Assembly: GCA_039194665.1 (NCBI GenBank)
Contig: JBCCVW010000014.1
Span: forward strand, 1-37,486
Length of the DNA: 37,486 nucleotides
Source of the DNA: JABSQH01 sp039194665
Lineage (GTDB): Bacteria > Actinomycetota > Acidimicrobiia > Acidimicrobiales > Ilumatobacteraceae
Direction: 5' to 3'
Position 1 is the first letter of the stretch, and each line of letters opens with the position of its first letter. A model generated the notes under the pieces. The model saw only the letters and a program-made list of their open reading frames with translations, made no database searches and was not told the DNA's origin. Positions 13,832 through 24,608 of the stretch are shown in pieces. The position numbers and the translations under genes are program-made.

Positions 13832-14878
13832 ATGAAGCACTCGCCGCTTGATGCGTCGCACCGTGCGCTCGGGGCGACGATGGCCGAGTTCGGCGGGTGG
13901 GAGATGCCGATGGCCTACCCATCGGGCACCATTGCCGAGCACATGGCGTGCCGTGGGGCCGCCGCGCTGTTCGATGTGTCGCATCTCGGCACGGTGCGTG
14001 TCGAGGGTCCGGGTGCGTTCGATCGCCTGCAAGCGACGTTGTCGAACGATCTCGGCAAGATCTCCCCGGGGCGCGCCCAGTACACCCACCTCCTCGACCC
14101 CAACGATGCGTCGGTGGTCGACGACATCATCGTGTGGTGGCATCCCGGTGACCACGAGTGCTTCGACGTGATGCCCAATGCGTCGAACACCAACAACGTG
14201 GTGAGCGCGTTGGGCGGTGTGGATACAACCGCACAACGCGCGGTGATCGCCATACAGGGACCGACGGCGATCGCCGTAGCTGACGAGGTACTACCGGGAG
14301 TTGCGGACGTCGGACGATTTCGAGTTGGCAACGCGACATACGCGGGCGACCAGTGCACGGTCGCCGGCACCGGCTACACCGGCGAACGCGGCGTCGAGAT
14401 CGCCGTCCCGGTTGACTCCGCGGCCGCCGTGTGGGACGCGCTGGCGGCGGCCGGCGCGACGCCGGCTGGGCTCGGGGCGCGCGACACGTTGCGGCTCGAG
14501 GCTGCGCTCCCGCTCCATGGTCACGAGTTGGGTCCCGGAATCACTCCGTTGCAGGCCGGCCTCGGGTGGGTCGTCGGATGGGACAAGCCCGACTTCATCG
14601 GTCGAACCCCGTTGCTCGTCGAGCGCGAGCGCGGCGTCGCCCGGCATTTGGTCGGCATTGCGACCGAAGGCCGACGCCCGCCGCGTGCGGGTGACATCTG
14701 GCGCGGCGACAGTCGCGTCGGCGGGGTGACGAGCGGCAACTTCTCGCCGGTGCTCGGTCACGGGATCGCGCTCGGATTCGTCGAGCCCCATGCCACCGTC
14801 GGCGTTCCGATCGAGATCGAGGTGCGCGGCCGTCGCCTGGCGGGAACGATCGTCGAGACGCCCTTCGTCGGTCGGTGA
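13832..14878 (+). CDS. gcvT: aminomethyltransferase (glycine cleavage T protein)
   Basis: 348 residues. GcvT takes the aminomethyl group from lipoylated GcvH and gives methylene-tetrahydrofolate plus ammonia. Family blocks: FGGWEMPMAYPSGTIAEH, ALFDVSHLGTVRVEG, YTHLLDPNDASVVDDIIVW, GTGYTGERGVEI, and LGARDTLRLEAALPLHGHEL. The length is close to the usual 360. The ATG at 13832 fits the family start; no strong ribosome site is seen, so it may depend on translation of the merR gene 15 bases upstream. Its TGA stop lies in a hairpin shared with the convergent gene. Confidence 0.96.
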   Translation: MKHSPLDASHRALGATMAEFGGWEMPMAYPSGTIAEHMACRGAAALFDVSHLGTVRVEGPGAFDRLQATLSNDLGKISPGRAQYTHLLDPNDASVVDDIIVWWHPGDHECFDVMPNASNTNNVVSALGGVDTTAQRAVIAIQGPTAIAVADEVLPGVADVGRFRVGNATYAGDQCTVAGTGYTGERGVEIAVPVDSAAAVWDALAAAGATPAGLGARDTLRLEAALPLHGHELGPGITPLQAGLGWVVGWDKPDFIGRTPLLVERERGVARHLVGIATEGRRPPRAGDIWRGDSRVGGVTSGNFSPVLGHGIALGFVEPHATVGVPIEIEVRGRRLAGTIVETPFVGR

Positions 14879-14893
14879 CGCGGCTGCGTCACC
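14874..14893. terminator. hairpin with the gcvT stop codon in its stem
   Basis: GGTGACGC (14874-14881) and GCGTCACC (14886-14893) pair perfectly around a 4-base loop. The TGA of gcvT (14876-14878) lies in the left arm. It separates gcvT from the convergent gene ending at 14903 and can serve both directions. Confidence 0.7.
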
Positions 14894-14902
14894 AAGGACC
14901 GG

Positions 14903-15547
14903 CTACTTCTTGGTTGTCTTCGCCGCAGCCTTCTTCTTCGCAGCTGATTTTTTCTTGGCGGCCGGTTTCTTGGTCGCCGACTTCTTGCGCGCCGTGGTCG
15001 CAGCTCGGCGCACTTCGATCGCCGGGTCGTCGCCGGGCTCGTCATCGTCGCCGTCGGGCTCGGCGGGCGTCGGCTCCGGACGCCCAGGAACGCCAGGGAA
15101 GCGCAAGCCGCCGAAGAGTCCCCCAGCGGTGCCGGCAATCTGGCTCAGCGGACCGAGCCGCTTGGTCAGCTCGTTGAGCACGTCGGAGAACTGGGCAAGC
15201 TGGTTGGGCAGTTGATTGATCGCTGGATTGCTCAACGCCTCGGCGAGCTGGGTCAGACCGGGAGCGACTGCGATCGCCGGCCCGGAGACCACCTGCATCA
15301 CTTCGTCGGCGGTCTTCACCGTGCGTGTCACCTGCGGGATTGCCGCGCGCAGCGGCTCTTCGACCTCACCGAGCAATACGTTGATCCGCTCGGCGGTGTC
15401 GTTGAGGTTCTCCATCGTGCGGTTGAAGTTCTCGACGCCGCGCAGGAACTCATCGACGCCCGAACGGAACTGCTCGACCGAACGAATCGTGCCCGCCAAC
15501 GGCGCGGCGAGCACGTTGAACACATCGGACAGCGGATCGTCGGCCAT
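14903..15547 (-). CDS. helical protein with histone H1-like Lys/Ala tail
   Basis: 214 residues. Residues 1-130 are predicted helical with heptad-like spacing (VDEFLRGVENFNRTMENLND, then RINVLLGEVEEPLRAA), suggesting a coiled coil or phasin-like helical bundle. A Gly/Pro/Asp-rich link follows, then a C-terminal tail of about 35 residues built from Lys, Ala and Thr (KKPAAKKKSAAKKKAAAK). Such tails bind nucleic acid or polyanions in actinobacterial nucleoid and granule proteins. No signal peptide. TAGGGT lies 6 nt before the ATG and includes the gcvP stop codon. The role is unknown; nucleoid or storage-granule binding are guesses. Confidence 0.82.
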   Translation of the reverse strand: MADDPLSDVFNVLAAPLAGTIRSVEQFRSGVDEFLRGVENFNRTMENLNDTAERINVLLGEVEEPLRAAIPQVTRTVKTADEVMQVVSGPAIAVAPGLTQLAEALSNPAINQLPNQLAQFSDVLNELTKRLGPLSQIAGTAGGLFGGLRFPGVPGRPEPTPAEPDGDDDEPGDDPAIEVRRAATTARKKSATKKPAAKKKSAAKKKAAAKTTKK

Positions 15548-15556
15548 CGATCGACC

Positions 15557-18457
<2,901 letters not shown>

Positions 18458-18479
18458 GGTGCCTCCGAGTCGGTTCGTC

Positions 18480-18656
18480 CCCCGCTGTCATCGGTGCCTG
18501 AGAGTTTGACCGGCGACTGAGAGTCGGTCGGCTTTCCCCGTGGGCGGGTGCACGCAGAGTGCACCACTTTCCAGCGTGCCGCCTCGAACGGTCCGGTGGC
18601 CTGAGAGATTCCGGGGAGGTTGCTCCTTCGGCGCCCGCCGCAGCGGACTCTCCCGA
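18480..18656 (-). promoter_or_regulatory. tandem glycine riboswitch (gcvT motif)
   Basis: On the minus strand the first aptamer begins GGGAGAGTC and carries CGCCGAAGGAGCAA and AATCTCTCAGG; the second carries CCACGGGGAAAGCC, AAACTCTCAGG and a GACAGCGGGG end. These are the conserved cores of the gcvT glycine riboswitch, in the usual two-aptamer order, joined by a short linker around 18560-18572. The element ends about 22 bases before the gcvP GTG, close to the ribosome site CGGAGG (18468-18463). No terminator hairpin is evident after it, so control of translation, or a weaker terminator I cannot see, is likely. Confidence 0.92.
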
Positions 18657-18689
18657 TCGAGGTGCTCGGCGGTTTCGGTTGTTGGCGCG

Positions 18690-18695
18690 ATTGTA
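18690..18695 (-). promoter_or_regulatory. -10 box TACAAT of the gcvP leader
   Basis: Minus-strand TACAAT is the best -10 box upstream of the riboswitch and predicts a start near 18683, about 25 bases before the first aptamer. No clear -35 box is seen. Confidence 0.55.
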
Positions 18696-18786
18696 GCGAT
18701 CTCCCCGGATCGCATGCCGGACCCAGCAGGACGAGACGATCGACTCCGGGCCACCGCCGTCCGGTGACGTCTGGGATGATGCGGCG

Positions 18787-20559
18787 ATGAACGGGACGAC
18801 GTCGATCACCAACCTGCTGAGCCGTCAACGGTGGGACCTTGGCGGGAAGTGGCGAGTGATCGTCGATCCATACGAGATGGGATACGTCGGCATCATGGGC
18901 GACCGCAACCCGCGCGGGTTCTTCCGCGACTTCCGCCAGCGCCACCCGGGCGACCGCGTCGAGTACGACTTCGACTCCTCGCAGACGTTGACGGTCCCGG
19001 GCGACTGGAACACCCAAGACGAGCGCCTCCTCTACTACGAGGGGACCGTGTGGTACCGCCGCCACATCGACGTCGATGCCTCCATGGCTGGTGCGTGTGG
19101 ACCGGGCACGCGGTTGTTCGTGTCGATCGGTGCGGCCAATCACACCGCACGGGTGTTCCTCGACGGTGAAGAGCTGGCGACGCATGTCGGTGGGTTCGGC
19201 CCGTTCGCCGTCGAGGTCACCGAACGGCTCTCGGTCGGCCGGCACTCGCTTGTGGTCCAGGTGGACAATCGACGTGAGCCCGATCGGATCCCGGCGATGC
19301 GCTCGGACTGGTGGAACTTCGGCGGGTTGACGCGCGCCGTCGAGCTCGTCGCCACGCCACCGGTGTTCCTACGCGACGCCTGGGCGACGATGGCGCCCGA
19401 TGCGTCGATTGTCGGCGACGCAGTCGTCGATGGCGCCGAGGGCGACACGCAAGTCACGCTCGAGATCGCCGGCCGCAGCGTGCCGTTCACCCAGGGGGAG
19501 GGATGCTTCCTCGATCTCGATGTCGAGCGGTGGGCGCCCGGCCGCCCGGTGTTGCACCCGCTGCGCTTCCGCCTCGACGATCCGAGCGGTGCACCGATCG
19601 ATCACGTCGATGATCTCGTCGGGTTCCGCACGGTCGAGGTCGAGGGCACCGACGTGGTCGTCAACGGGAAGCCGACGTTTCTGCGCGGGATTAGCACGCA
19701 CGCCGAAGCGCTCTCGGGGGGTCGACGGTCGCACGGGCCGGCGGATGCAGCGGCGATCTTCGATCGCATCGAGGAGCTGGGCGCCAACTTCGTGCGGCTC
19801 GCACACTACCAGCACGACGAATACATGGTGCGCGAAGCCGACCGGCGAGGGATCCTGGCGTGGTGCGAGCTGCCCGTGTACTGGGGGATCGCCTTCGACG
19901 ACACCACCGTGCTCGACAACGCACGCGCCCAGTTGGACGAGCTGGTCGTACGCGATCGCAGCCGGGCGGCGGTGATCATCTGGTCGGTAGCCAACGAAAC
20001 CATGCCGTCTCCCGACCGCACGGCGTTCCTCGCCGATCTTGCCAACCGGGCGCGCCACCACGATCCGACGCGATTGGTGAGCGCCGCGCTCTTGACGTTG
20101 CCGACGGCCGATTCGGAGCACGCGATCGATGATCCGCTCGGTGAACACGTCGACGTCGTCGCCGTGAATCAGTACCTCGGGTGGTACTACGGCGATCGCG
20201 ACGCGCTCGCCGATACGCAGTGGAGCACGGAGGTCAACAAGCCGATTCTGTTCACCGAGTTCGGCGCAGGTGCCAAGGCTGGGCGGCACGGCGACGACGG
20301 AGAGATCTGGACCGAGGAGTTTCAGGCGGCTGTGTACGTGCAGCAGATCGAGATGATCCGCCGCCAGCGCAGCGGTCGTGGGGGAGCGGTGGCCGGATGC
20401 TCGCCGTGGATCTTGAAGGACTTCCGTGCGCCGGTACGTGTGCTGCCGGGGATTCAGGACGGCTACAACCGCAAGGGCGTGCTGAGCGAAGAGAACGAGC
20501 CAAAGCTGGCGTTCGACGTGCTGCGCGACTTCTACGCCGATCTCGCCGACGATCGCTGA
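18787..20559 (+). CDS. glycoside hydrolase family 2 (beta-glucuronidase/galactosidase-like)
   Basis: 590 residues in the family order: sugar-binding jelly roll (about 1-190, with GTVWYRRHIDV and HVGGFGPFAVEVT), an Ig-like sandwich (about 190-285), then the TIM barrel. The acid/base is Glu404 in IWSVANE, and the nucleophile is probably Glu491 in LFTEFGAGA. With no signal peptide it should act in the cytoplasm. It removes beta-linked glucuronic acid, galactose or mannose from small substrates; the exact sugar is not predictable. GATGAT, one base off TANNNT, lies 6 nt before the ATG. The divergent neighbour is the gcvP leader. Confidence 0.93.
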   Translation: MNGTTSITNLLSRQRWDLGGKWRVIVDPYEMGYVGIMGDRNPRGFFRDFRQRHPGDRVEYDFDSSQTLTVPGDWNTQDERLLYYEGTVWYRRHIDVDASMAGACGPGTRLFVSIGAANHTARVFLDGEELATHVGGFGPFAVEVTERLSVGRHSLVVQVDNRREPDRIPAMRSDWWNFGGLTRAVELVATPPVFLRDAWATMAPDASIVGDAVVDGAEGDTQVTLEIAGRSVPFTQGEGCFLDLDVERWAPGRPVLHPLRFRLDDPSGAPIDHVDDLVGFRTVEVEGTDVVVNGKPTFLRGISTHAEALSGGRRSHGPADAAAIFDRIEELGANFVRLAHYQHDEYMVREADRRGILAWCELPVYWGIAFDDTTVLDNARAQLDELVVRDRSRAAVIIWSVANETMPSPDRTAFLADLANRARHHDPTRLVSAALLTLPTADSEHAIDDPLGEHVDVVAVNQYLGWYYGDRDALADTQWSTEVNKPILFTEFGAGAKAGRHGDDGEIWTEEFQAAVYVQQIEMIRRQRSGRGGAVAGCSPWILKDFRAPVRVLPGIQDGYNRKGVLSEENEPKLAFDVLRDFYADLADDR

Positions 20560-20561
20560 CC

Positions 20562-20580
20562 GCGCCCGTTGGCGGGGCGC
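20562..20580 (+). terminator. weak hairpin after the GH2 gene
   Basis: GCGCCC (20562-20567) and GGGCGC (20575-20580) pair around a 7-base loop, 2 bases after the stop. The stem is short and there is no T-tract. Confidence 0.35.
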
Positions 20581-20615
20581 CCGAAATCGACATCCGCGTC
20601 GGGTGCCATGCCCAG

Positions 20616-20621
20616 TACCGT
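20616..20621 (+). promoter_or_regulatory. -10 box TACCGT, leaderless start
   Basis: TACCGT ends 6 nt before the ATG at 20628 with no ribosome site. It fixes the start and marks the ATP-grasp gene as a unit separate from GH2. Confidence 0.55.
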
Positions 20622-20627
20622 CCGGCC

Positions 20628-22007
20628 ATGGAGTCCTGGTGGCGCGCCCCGCTGCGTTCGGTATTCGCCGGGCACGACGTCATCGTCGCTGGTGCCGTCG
20701 CGGCGGCGTGGACACAACCGGTGGAGCTGCTTCGCTCGCTCGGCGTCGGACGCGTCGCGGTGGTGGCCACGGAGGGTCGGGGCGCCGGACCGCTCCCCGA
20801 GACCGAGACGTACGTCCTCGTGCCGCCGAAGGACCTGCCGATGATGGGGCGATTGCGATGGGCCACCGAGGCGCTGGTCGATCCCCCAGAGGATCTGGTT
20901 GGGTTCATCGATGAGTTCGACCCATCCCGCGCCGCGCTGGTCGTGGGGACGTTTCTCAACGAGGCGCCGACGCTCGCCGGACGGTCGTTCCTCGCCTACC
21001 GACGACCAGCGTGGGTGGCGCTCGAGGACAAGGTGGTCGCCGACGAACTGTGGGATCGTGCTGGCGTGCGGCGTTCGCCGTCGGAGGTCGTACCGCTGGC
21101 CGACGCAGCGCGGGCCGCACGATCGCTCGACCAAGGTGCGGGAACCGTGTGGGCCGCCGATGCGCGTGACGGGTTCCACGGTGGTGGGTCGGGGACACGA
21201 TGGGTCGTCGACGACGGGTCGATGCAGCGCGCCCTCGACGATCTCGGAGCGATCGCCGATCGCGTTCGGGTGATGCCGTTCCTCGATGGCGTGCCATGTT
21301 CGATCCACGGGTTCGTGTTGCCCGACGGTGTGGCTGTGCTGCGACCGGTGGAGATGGTGGTGTTCCGTCAACGGCCGCGTCTGGTGTACGGCGGGCTGGC
21401 CACATACTGGGATCCTCGCGACGATGTCCGTGCCGAGATGCGGGACGTCGCTCACCAGGTGGGGGAGTACCTGCGCGACATCGTCGACTTTCGTGGTGCG
21501 TTCACGATCGATGGTGTAGCGACCGGTGTGGGGTTCCGACCGACCGAACTCAACCCGCGCATGGGTGCGGGGCTCGTCAGCATCGGACGAGCCACCGGCT
21601 GCCCGATGACGTTCCTCAATGAGCTGATCGTGGCCGGCGTCGACCTGGGGCTCACCGCCGACGAGATCGAAGCGGACCTCGTCGCGCGCGCCGACGAGTC
21701 ACGCGGCGGAGGAACGTGGATGCCGTCGCTCGAAACGCCGCTCGACACACCCATCTCGCGGGATCTCACCTTGGCCGCCGACGGGCGGTGGCAATGGACC
21801 GTAGATGGGGGCGAAGCGACTGCGCATCTCGAAGGTGCTGAGCGTTTTCTGCGCGCTTCCTACGCCTCCGAGGCCCTGCCGGTCGGTCCACCCACTGCTT
21901 CGGTCGCAGCGAGGCTGTGGGCGTTCGTCGACCGAGAGCTCGGCACCTCGATCGGTGCGCTCGAACCGGCGCTGCCAGCCGACCTCGTTACGAACGTGGA
22001 GTCGTGA
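20628..22007 (+). CDS. ATP-grasp-like protein of unknown substrate
   Basis: 459 residues. An N-terminal Rossmann-like part (HDVIVAGAVAAAWTQPVELL) is followed by a probable ATP-grasp domain: WVALEDKVVADELWDRAGV as the entry, MPFLDGVPCSIHGFVLPDG in the middle, and the Mg-binding RPTELNPRMGAGLV near residue 310. ATP-grasp enzymes join a carboxylate to an amine or thiol through an acyl-phosphate; no partner motif tells the substrate. The last 130 residues are less conserved in type. The start is fixed by a -10 box 6 nt upstream; codons further upstream overlap GH2. Its end overlaps the convergent peptidase gene by 20 bases. Confidence 0.75.
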   Translation: MESWWRAPLRSVFAGHDVIVAGAVAAAWTQPVELLRSLGVGRVAVVATEGRGAGPLPETETYVLVPPKDLPMMGRLRWATEALVDPPEDLVGFIDEFDPSRAALVVGTFLNEAPTLAGRSFLAYRRPAWVALEDKVVADELWDRAGVRRSPSEVVPLADAARAARSLDQGAGTVWAADARDGFHGGGSGTRWVVDDGSMQRALDDLGAIADRVRVMPFLDGVPCSIHGFVLPDGVAVLRPVEMVVFRQRPRLVYGGLATYWDPRDDVRAEMRDVAHQVGEYLRDIVDFRGAFTIDGVATGVGFRPTELNPRMGAGLVSIGRATGCPMTFLNELIVAGVDLGLTADEIEADLVARADESRGGGTWMPSLETPLDTPISRDLTLAADGRWQWTVDGGEATAHLEGAERFLRASYASEALPVGPPTASVAARLWAFVDRELGTSIGALEPALPADLVTNVES

Positions 22008-23856
22008 CGTCGCAGGCGTCGATCGCCTTGACGAACGGGTACGGGTTGATCGCTGCCCCACCATTCGGGTGGATCTCGAAGTGCAGGTGTGGAGTGGCGC
22101 TGTTCCCCGTGTTGCCGTTGTAGCCGAGCACGTCGCCGGCCTTGACCTTGGTGCCCACCTCGATACCGGGAGCGAGGCCGCTGAGGTGGAAGTAGAGGTA
22201 GTAGGTGCCGTCGGGCTGCGTGAGGCGCACGCCGTTGCCTGCCAGCGATCCAGGACTGTCCACGTAGGTGCGGGTGATCGTCCCGTCGTTCACGGCGTAC
22301 AGCAGCAATCCCTCGGCGCCGATGATGTCGACGCCCTCATGGAGCCGGCCGCCGGGTCGAGGGGCGTGCCACGTGTCGCCGTAGAAACATCTGCCCTGCA
22401 TCGGGAACACCGACAGCGACACGCCGGCGGAGCTCGGCGCCGGGGGAGCGGGCAGCTTGGTGAGGCGCAGCTTGTCGGCGGTGGCCTGGTCGATCTTGCC
22501 GGTGACCGCGAGGCCCTGAATGCGCTGGTACTCCATGATCGCCTGGGCCGTCGCCGCACCGAAGTGCCCGTCGGCGCCACCGTCGAATTCGATGCCGGCC
22601 TCGAGCAGCCTCTGCTGCATCGCCCGGACGCGGTCGCTGCGCTCACCGTAGAGGGGCCACCCGCCCTGGGTCGTGGTGACGCCTTGTGGCGCGCTCGACG
22701 ATCCGAGCCCGAGCGTGTTCGCTCCCTCCAACGAGAGAACGCCGGTCGGCTCGAGGCCGTTGGCTCGTTGGAACTCCTGCAGCGCTTGTTTGGTGAAGTT
22801 GCCGAAGACGCCGTCGGCACCCCCGCGCAGGCTGATCCCAGCCTGGATGAGGGCGCGCTGGAGCTCCTTCACCTTGTCGCCGGTCGATCCCACGGCGAGT
22901 CCGGCGTACGGGTGGGTCGTCGGCGCGGCCGCCGGGGAGGTGGCCTCGCCACGCTCGCCGGACGCCAGGCCCAAGCCAAGGGCGCGCGCTGTGTCGCCGT
23001 CGACGCGGCCACTTGCCGACAGTCCCTGTCGCTGCTGATAGGTGGTCAGGGCGGTTTGCGTCGCTGGACCAAAGGCGCCGTCGGCGCCGCCGGACACCGC
23101 GATCCCTGCGTCGATCAGCGCCTGCTGGAGCGCCACGACGAGGTTGCCCTGCGCGCCGACCGCGAGACCGACGTAGCCGTTTCGTGCGGGTTCGTTGGCG
23201 GGGGTGAGCCCGAGCGCCGACGCGTCGTTGGCCGACACCGTGCCCGTGGCGGAGCGACCCTCCCGTTCCTGAAACGACTTCAGGGCAGTCTGGGTCGCCG
23301 CACCGAACGCACCGTCAGCGCCGCCAGGCACCGTGATGCCGGCACTGATCAGCGCCCGCTGGAGTTCCTCCACGCGGACGCCCTGCGCGCCGACTGCGAG
23401 ACCGACGAAGGGATTCGCCGGATTCGTCGCCGCCGCAGAGGGTTGGGTGGTGGTTGCCGCCGGCGCAGGTGGTGCGCCCTGACCGAGGTCGAGAGCATTC
23501 ACCACCGCCTGGGTGACCGTGCCAGTGTCCGTGAGACCATTCCACCGCTGGAACTGCGACAGTGCCATCTGCGTGGCCGCACCGAACTCGCCGTCGGCCC
23601 CGCCAGGGACGAACACCCCCGAGTCGATCAGCGCCTGCTGCAGCTCCTCGACGGCGTCGCCCACAGCACCGACCTGCAGCCCGACGAACTGCGCCGAGCG
23701 GTTGGTACCGGTTGGCGCGTCATCGGCCGGTGACGCCGCTGCGGGCGCCCCGACCAGCACCGTGGTGCCACCGACGACCACGGCGATCGACAGCGCCATG
23801 ACGCGCGCGAGCCGGCGGATGGCCCATGCGGTCGAGCGGGAAGGGGAAGCGAACAT
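21988..23856 (-). CDS. secreted M23 peptidase with five peptidoglycan-binding repeats
   Basis: 622 residues from the ATG at 23856, with GGAGGA upstream. Signal peptide to about residue 43, then five repeats of about 75 residues, each with a YVGLAVGAQG-type start, LQxALIxAGI and GGADGAFGxAT (PG_binding_1 type), joined by Ala/Pro linkers. The C-terminal M23/LytM domain keeps its zinc and catalytic residues: His506 and Asp510 in HEGVD, and His590 and His592 in HLHFE. It should bind and cut peptidoglycan cross-links outside the cell, in wall growth, division or lysis. The stop overlaps the convergent ATP-grasp gene by 20 bases. Confidence 0.94.
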   Translation of the reverse strand: MFASPSRSTAWAIRRLARVMALSIAVVVGGTTVLVGAPAAASPADDAPTGTNRSAQFVGLQVGAVGDAVEELQQALIDSGVFVPGGADGEFGAATQMALSQFQRWNGLTDTGTVTQAVVNALDLGQGAPPAPAATTTQPSAAATNPANPFVGLAVGAQGVRVEELQRALISAGITVPGGADGAFGAATQTALKSFQEREGRSATGTVSANDASALGLTPANEPARNGYVGLAVGAQGNLVVALQQALIDAGIAVSGGADGAFGPATQTALTTYQQRQGLSASGRVDGDTARALGLGLASGERGEATSPAAAPTTHPYAGLAVGSTGDKVKELQRALIQAGISLRGGADGVFGNFTKQALQEFQRANGLEPTGVLSLEGANTLGLGSSSAPQGVTTTQGGWPLYGERSDRVRAMQQRLLEAGIEFDGGADGHFGAATAQAIMEYQRIQGLAVTGKIDQATADKLRLTKLPAPPAPSSAGVSLSVFPMQGRCFYGDTWHAPRPGGRLHEGVDIIGAEGLLLYAVNDGTITRTYVDSPGSLAGNGVRLTQPDGTYYLYFHLSGLAPGIEVGTKVKAGDVLGYNGNTGNSATPHLHFEIHPNGGAAINPYPFVKAIDACDVTTPRS

Positions 23857-24021
23857 GAACAGGATCTCCTCCAGGGCGGTTTCCTGTTCTTCGTCGGCGG
23901 CGACCGGCGGCTCAACCTCGACCTCAACCAGTCATTGATTGTTTCGAACCTGGATCATCACCTGCGGGCTGCGGTCCGGGACTGATGGCTCGCTGAGCAG
24001 CGTCAACGCACCTCGATGACT

Positions 24022-24045
24022 TCTTGAGGTCCTCTGAACTCAAGA
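24022..24045. repeat. 7-bp inverted repeat
   Basis: TCTTGAG (24022-24028) and CTCAAGA (24039-24045) pair around a 10-base loop in the leader region of the peptidase gene. It may be a regulatory site or an RNA stem. Confidence 0.4.
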
Positions 24046-24335
24046 GTGACCCCTTCTCGCCGATCACCTACGAACATTACATAACGAAGATTATGGGCGT
24101 TGTTTGTGGTCGGAGTCGCCTCCAGCAGCTGCAGCGGTACGACCAGCACCGACGTTGTGCCCCAGACGTGACACCCGACCGCTGGGGTCCGACGCCTGGC
24201 AAGCGTGGGATGCTGCGGAATCGAAGGCACTCCAGATTGCCAGCCGACCGCGGACGATTGCCGCGCCCCGCGCGTCGCGCGCCGAGCGTGGCACGCCGCT
24301 CCCCCGCCCACTCTCAAGAAGGCTGAACGTTGTCG

Positions 24336-24590
24336 TCATTCCCCGCACTCAGGCGAGCAACACGACCACTCGGGGTGGGAGTCTATGTCAAATCTTCGCT
24401 CACAGTGAGATTTGACTTGCGGTTTGCGTTTCGCACCGCTTCCGTTGGCGTGCGTCCCTCTGACGCGGAGCGGGAAGCCGACGGCGTCGCCGTCGGCGAC
24501 ACGGAACGAGGTGGTCACCTCCGGGTTCACCTGGAGCGGATCACCCACGAGCGAGGGGTGATGCGGAGCAGCCGCCGTGCTCTGCTTCAC
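24336..24590 (-). CDS. possible small protein (84 aa), uncertain
   Basis: A GTG-started ORF 18 bases downstream of the DUF1932 dehydrogenase. Its first 40 codons end mostly in G or C and encode a polar stretch (KQSTAAAPHHPSLVGDPLQ, then VNPEVTTSFRVADGDAVG). After that, codon use changes, the sequence crosses an inverted repeat, and the tail is Cys- and His-rich without a regular motif. It may be a short protein, a decayed gene whose original end is lost, or chance. A GGAGG lies too close to the GTG for normal spacing. I recognise no family. Confidence 0.25.
   Translation of the reverse strand: MKQSTAAAPHHPSLVGDPLQVNPEVTTSFRVADGDAVGFPLRVRGTHANGSGAKRKPQVKSHCERRFDIDSHPEWSCCSPECGE
24387..24416. 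repeat. 9-bp AT-rich inverted repeat
   Basis: GTCAAATCT (24387-24395) and AGATTTGAC (24408-24416) are perfect reverse complements around a 12-base loop. In a GC-rich region this AT-rich dyad looks like an operator or the end of an inserted segment rather than a terminator. Confidence 0.5.
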
Positions 24591-24608
24591 CCCTCCACCA
24601 TCGTCGGC

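Larger units (their letters stand above)
23857..24608. other. gene-poor interval of about 750 bases
   Basis: This contains the leader and promoter of the peptidase gene and little else I can name. Two stretches (about 24055-24110 and 24380-24440) are richer in A+T than their surroundings. ORFs here have weak third-base G/C preference, apart from the first 40 codons of the small one starting at 24590. Two inverted repeats are listed separately. The AT-rich run near 24060-24110 is the likeliest promoter region for the peptidase gene. I looked for a c-di-AMP riboswitch, which often precedes wall hydrolases, and do not see its conserved core. Confidence 0.5.

Noticed and set aside
21805..23733. 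642-codon open frame on the plus strand
   Set aside because: It is antisense to the M23 peptidase gene, whose five repeats and zinc motifs are certain. The long open length reflects the repeated GC-rich sequence.
23857..24130. c-di-AMP (ydaO) riboswitch in the leader of the M23 peptidase gene
   Set aside because: This riboswitch often precedes wall hydrolases in actinobacteria, but I could not find its conserved core in the minus-strand leader.
24003..24348. Two overlapping minus-strand ORFs upstream of the peptidase gene
   Set aside because: Third-base G/C preference is weaker than in the sure genes, no ribosome site or domain is seen, and the two frames overlap each other. Treated as non-coding.
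24500..24560. Possible tRNA T-arm (GGGTTCACC)
   Set aside because: No matching acceptor, D or anticodon stems could be drawn around it on either strand.
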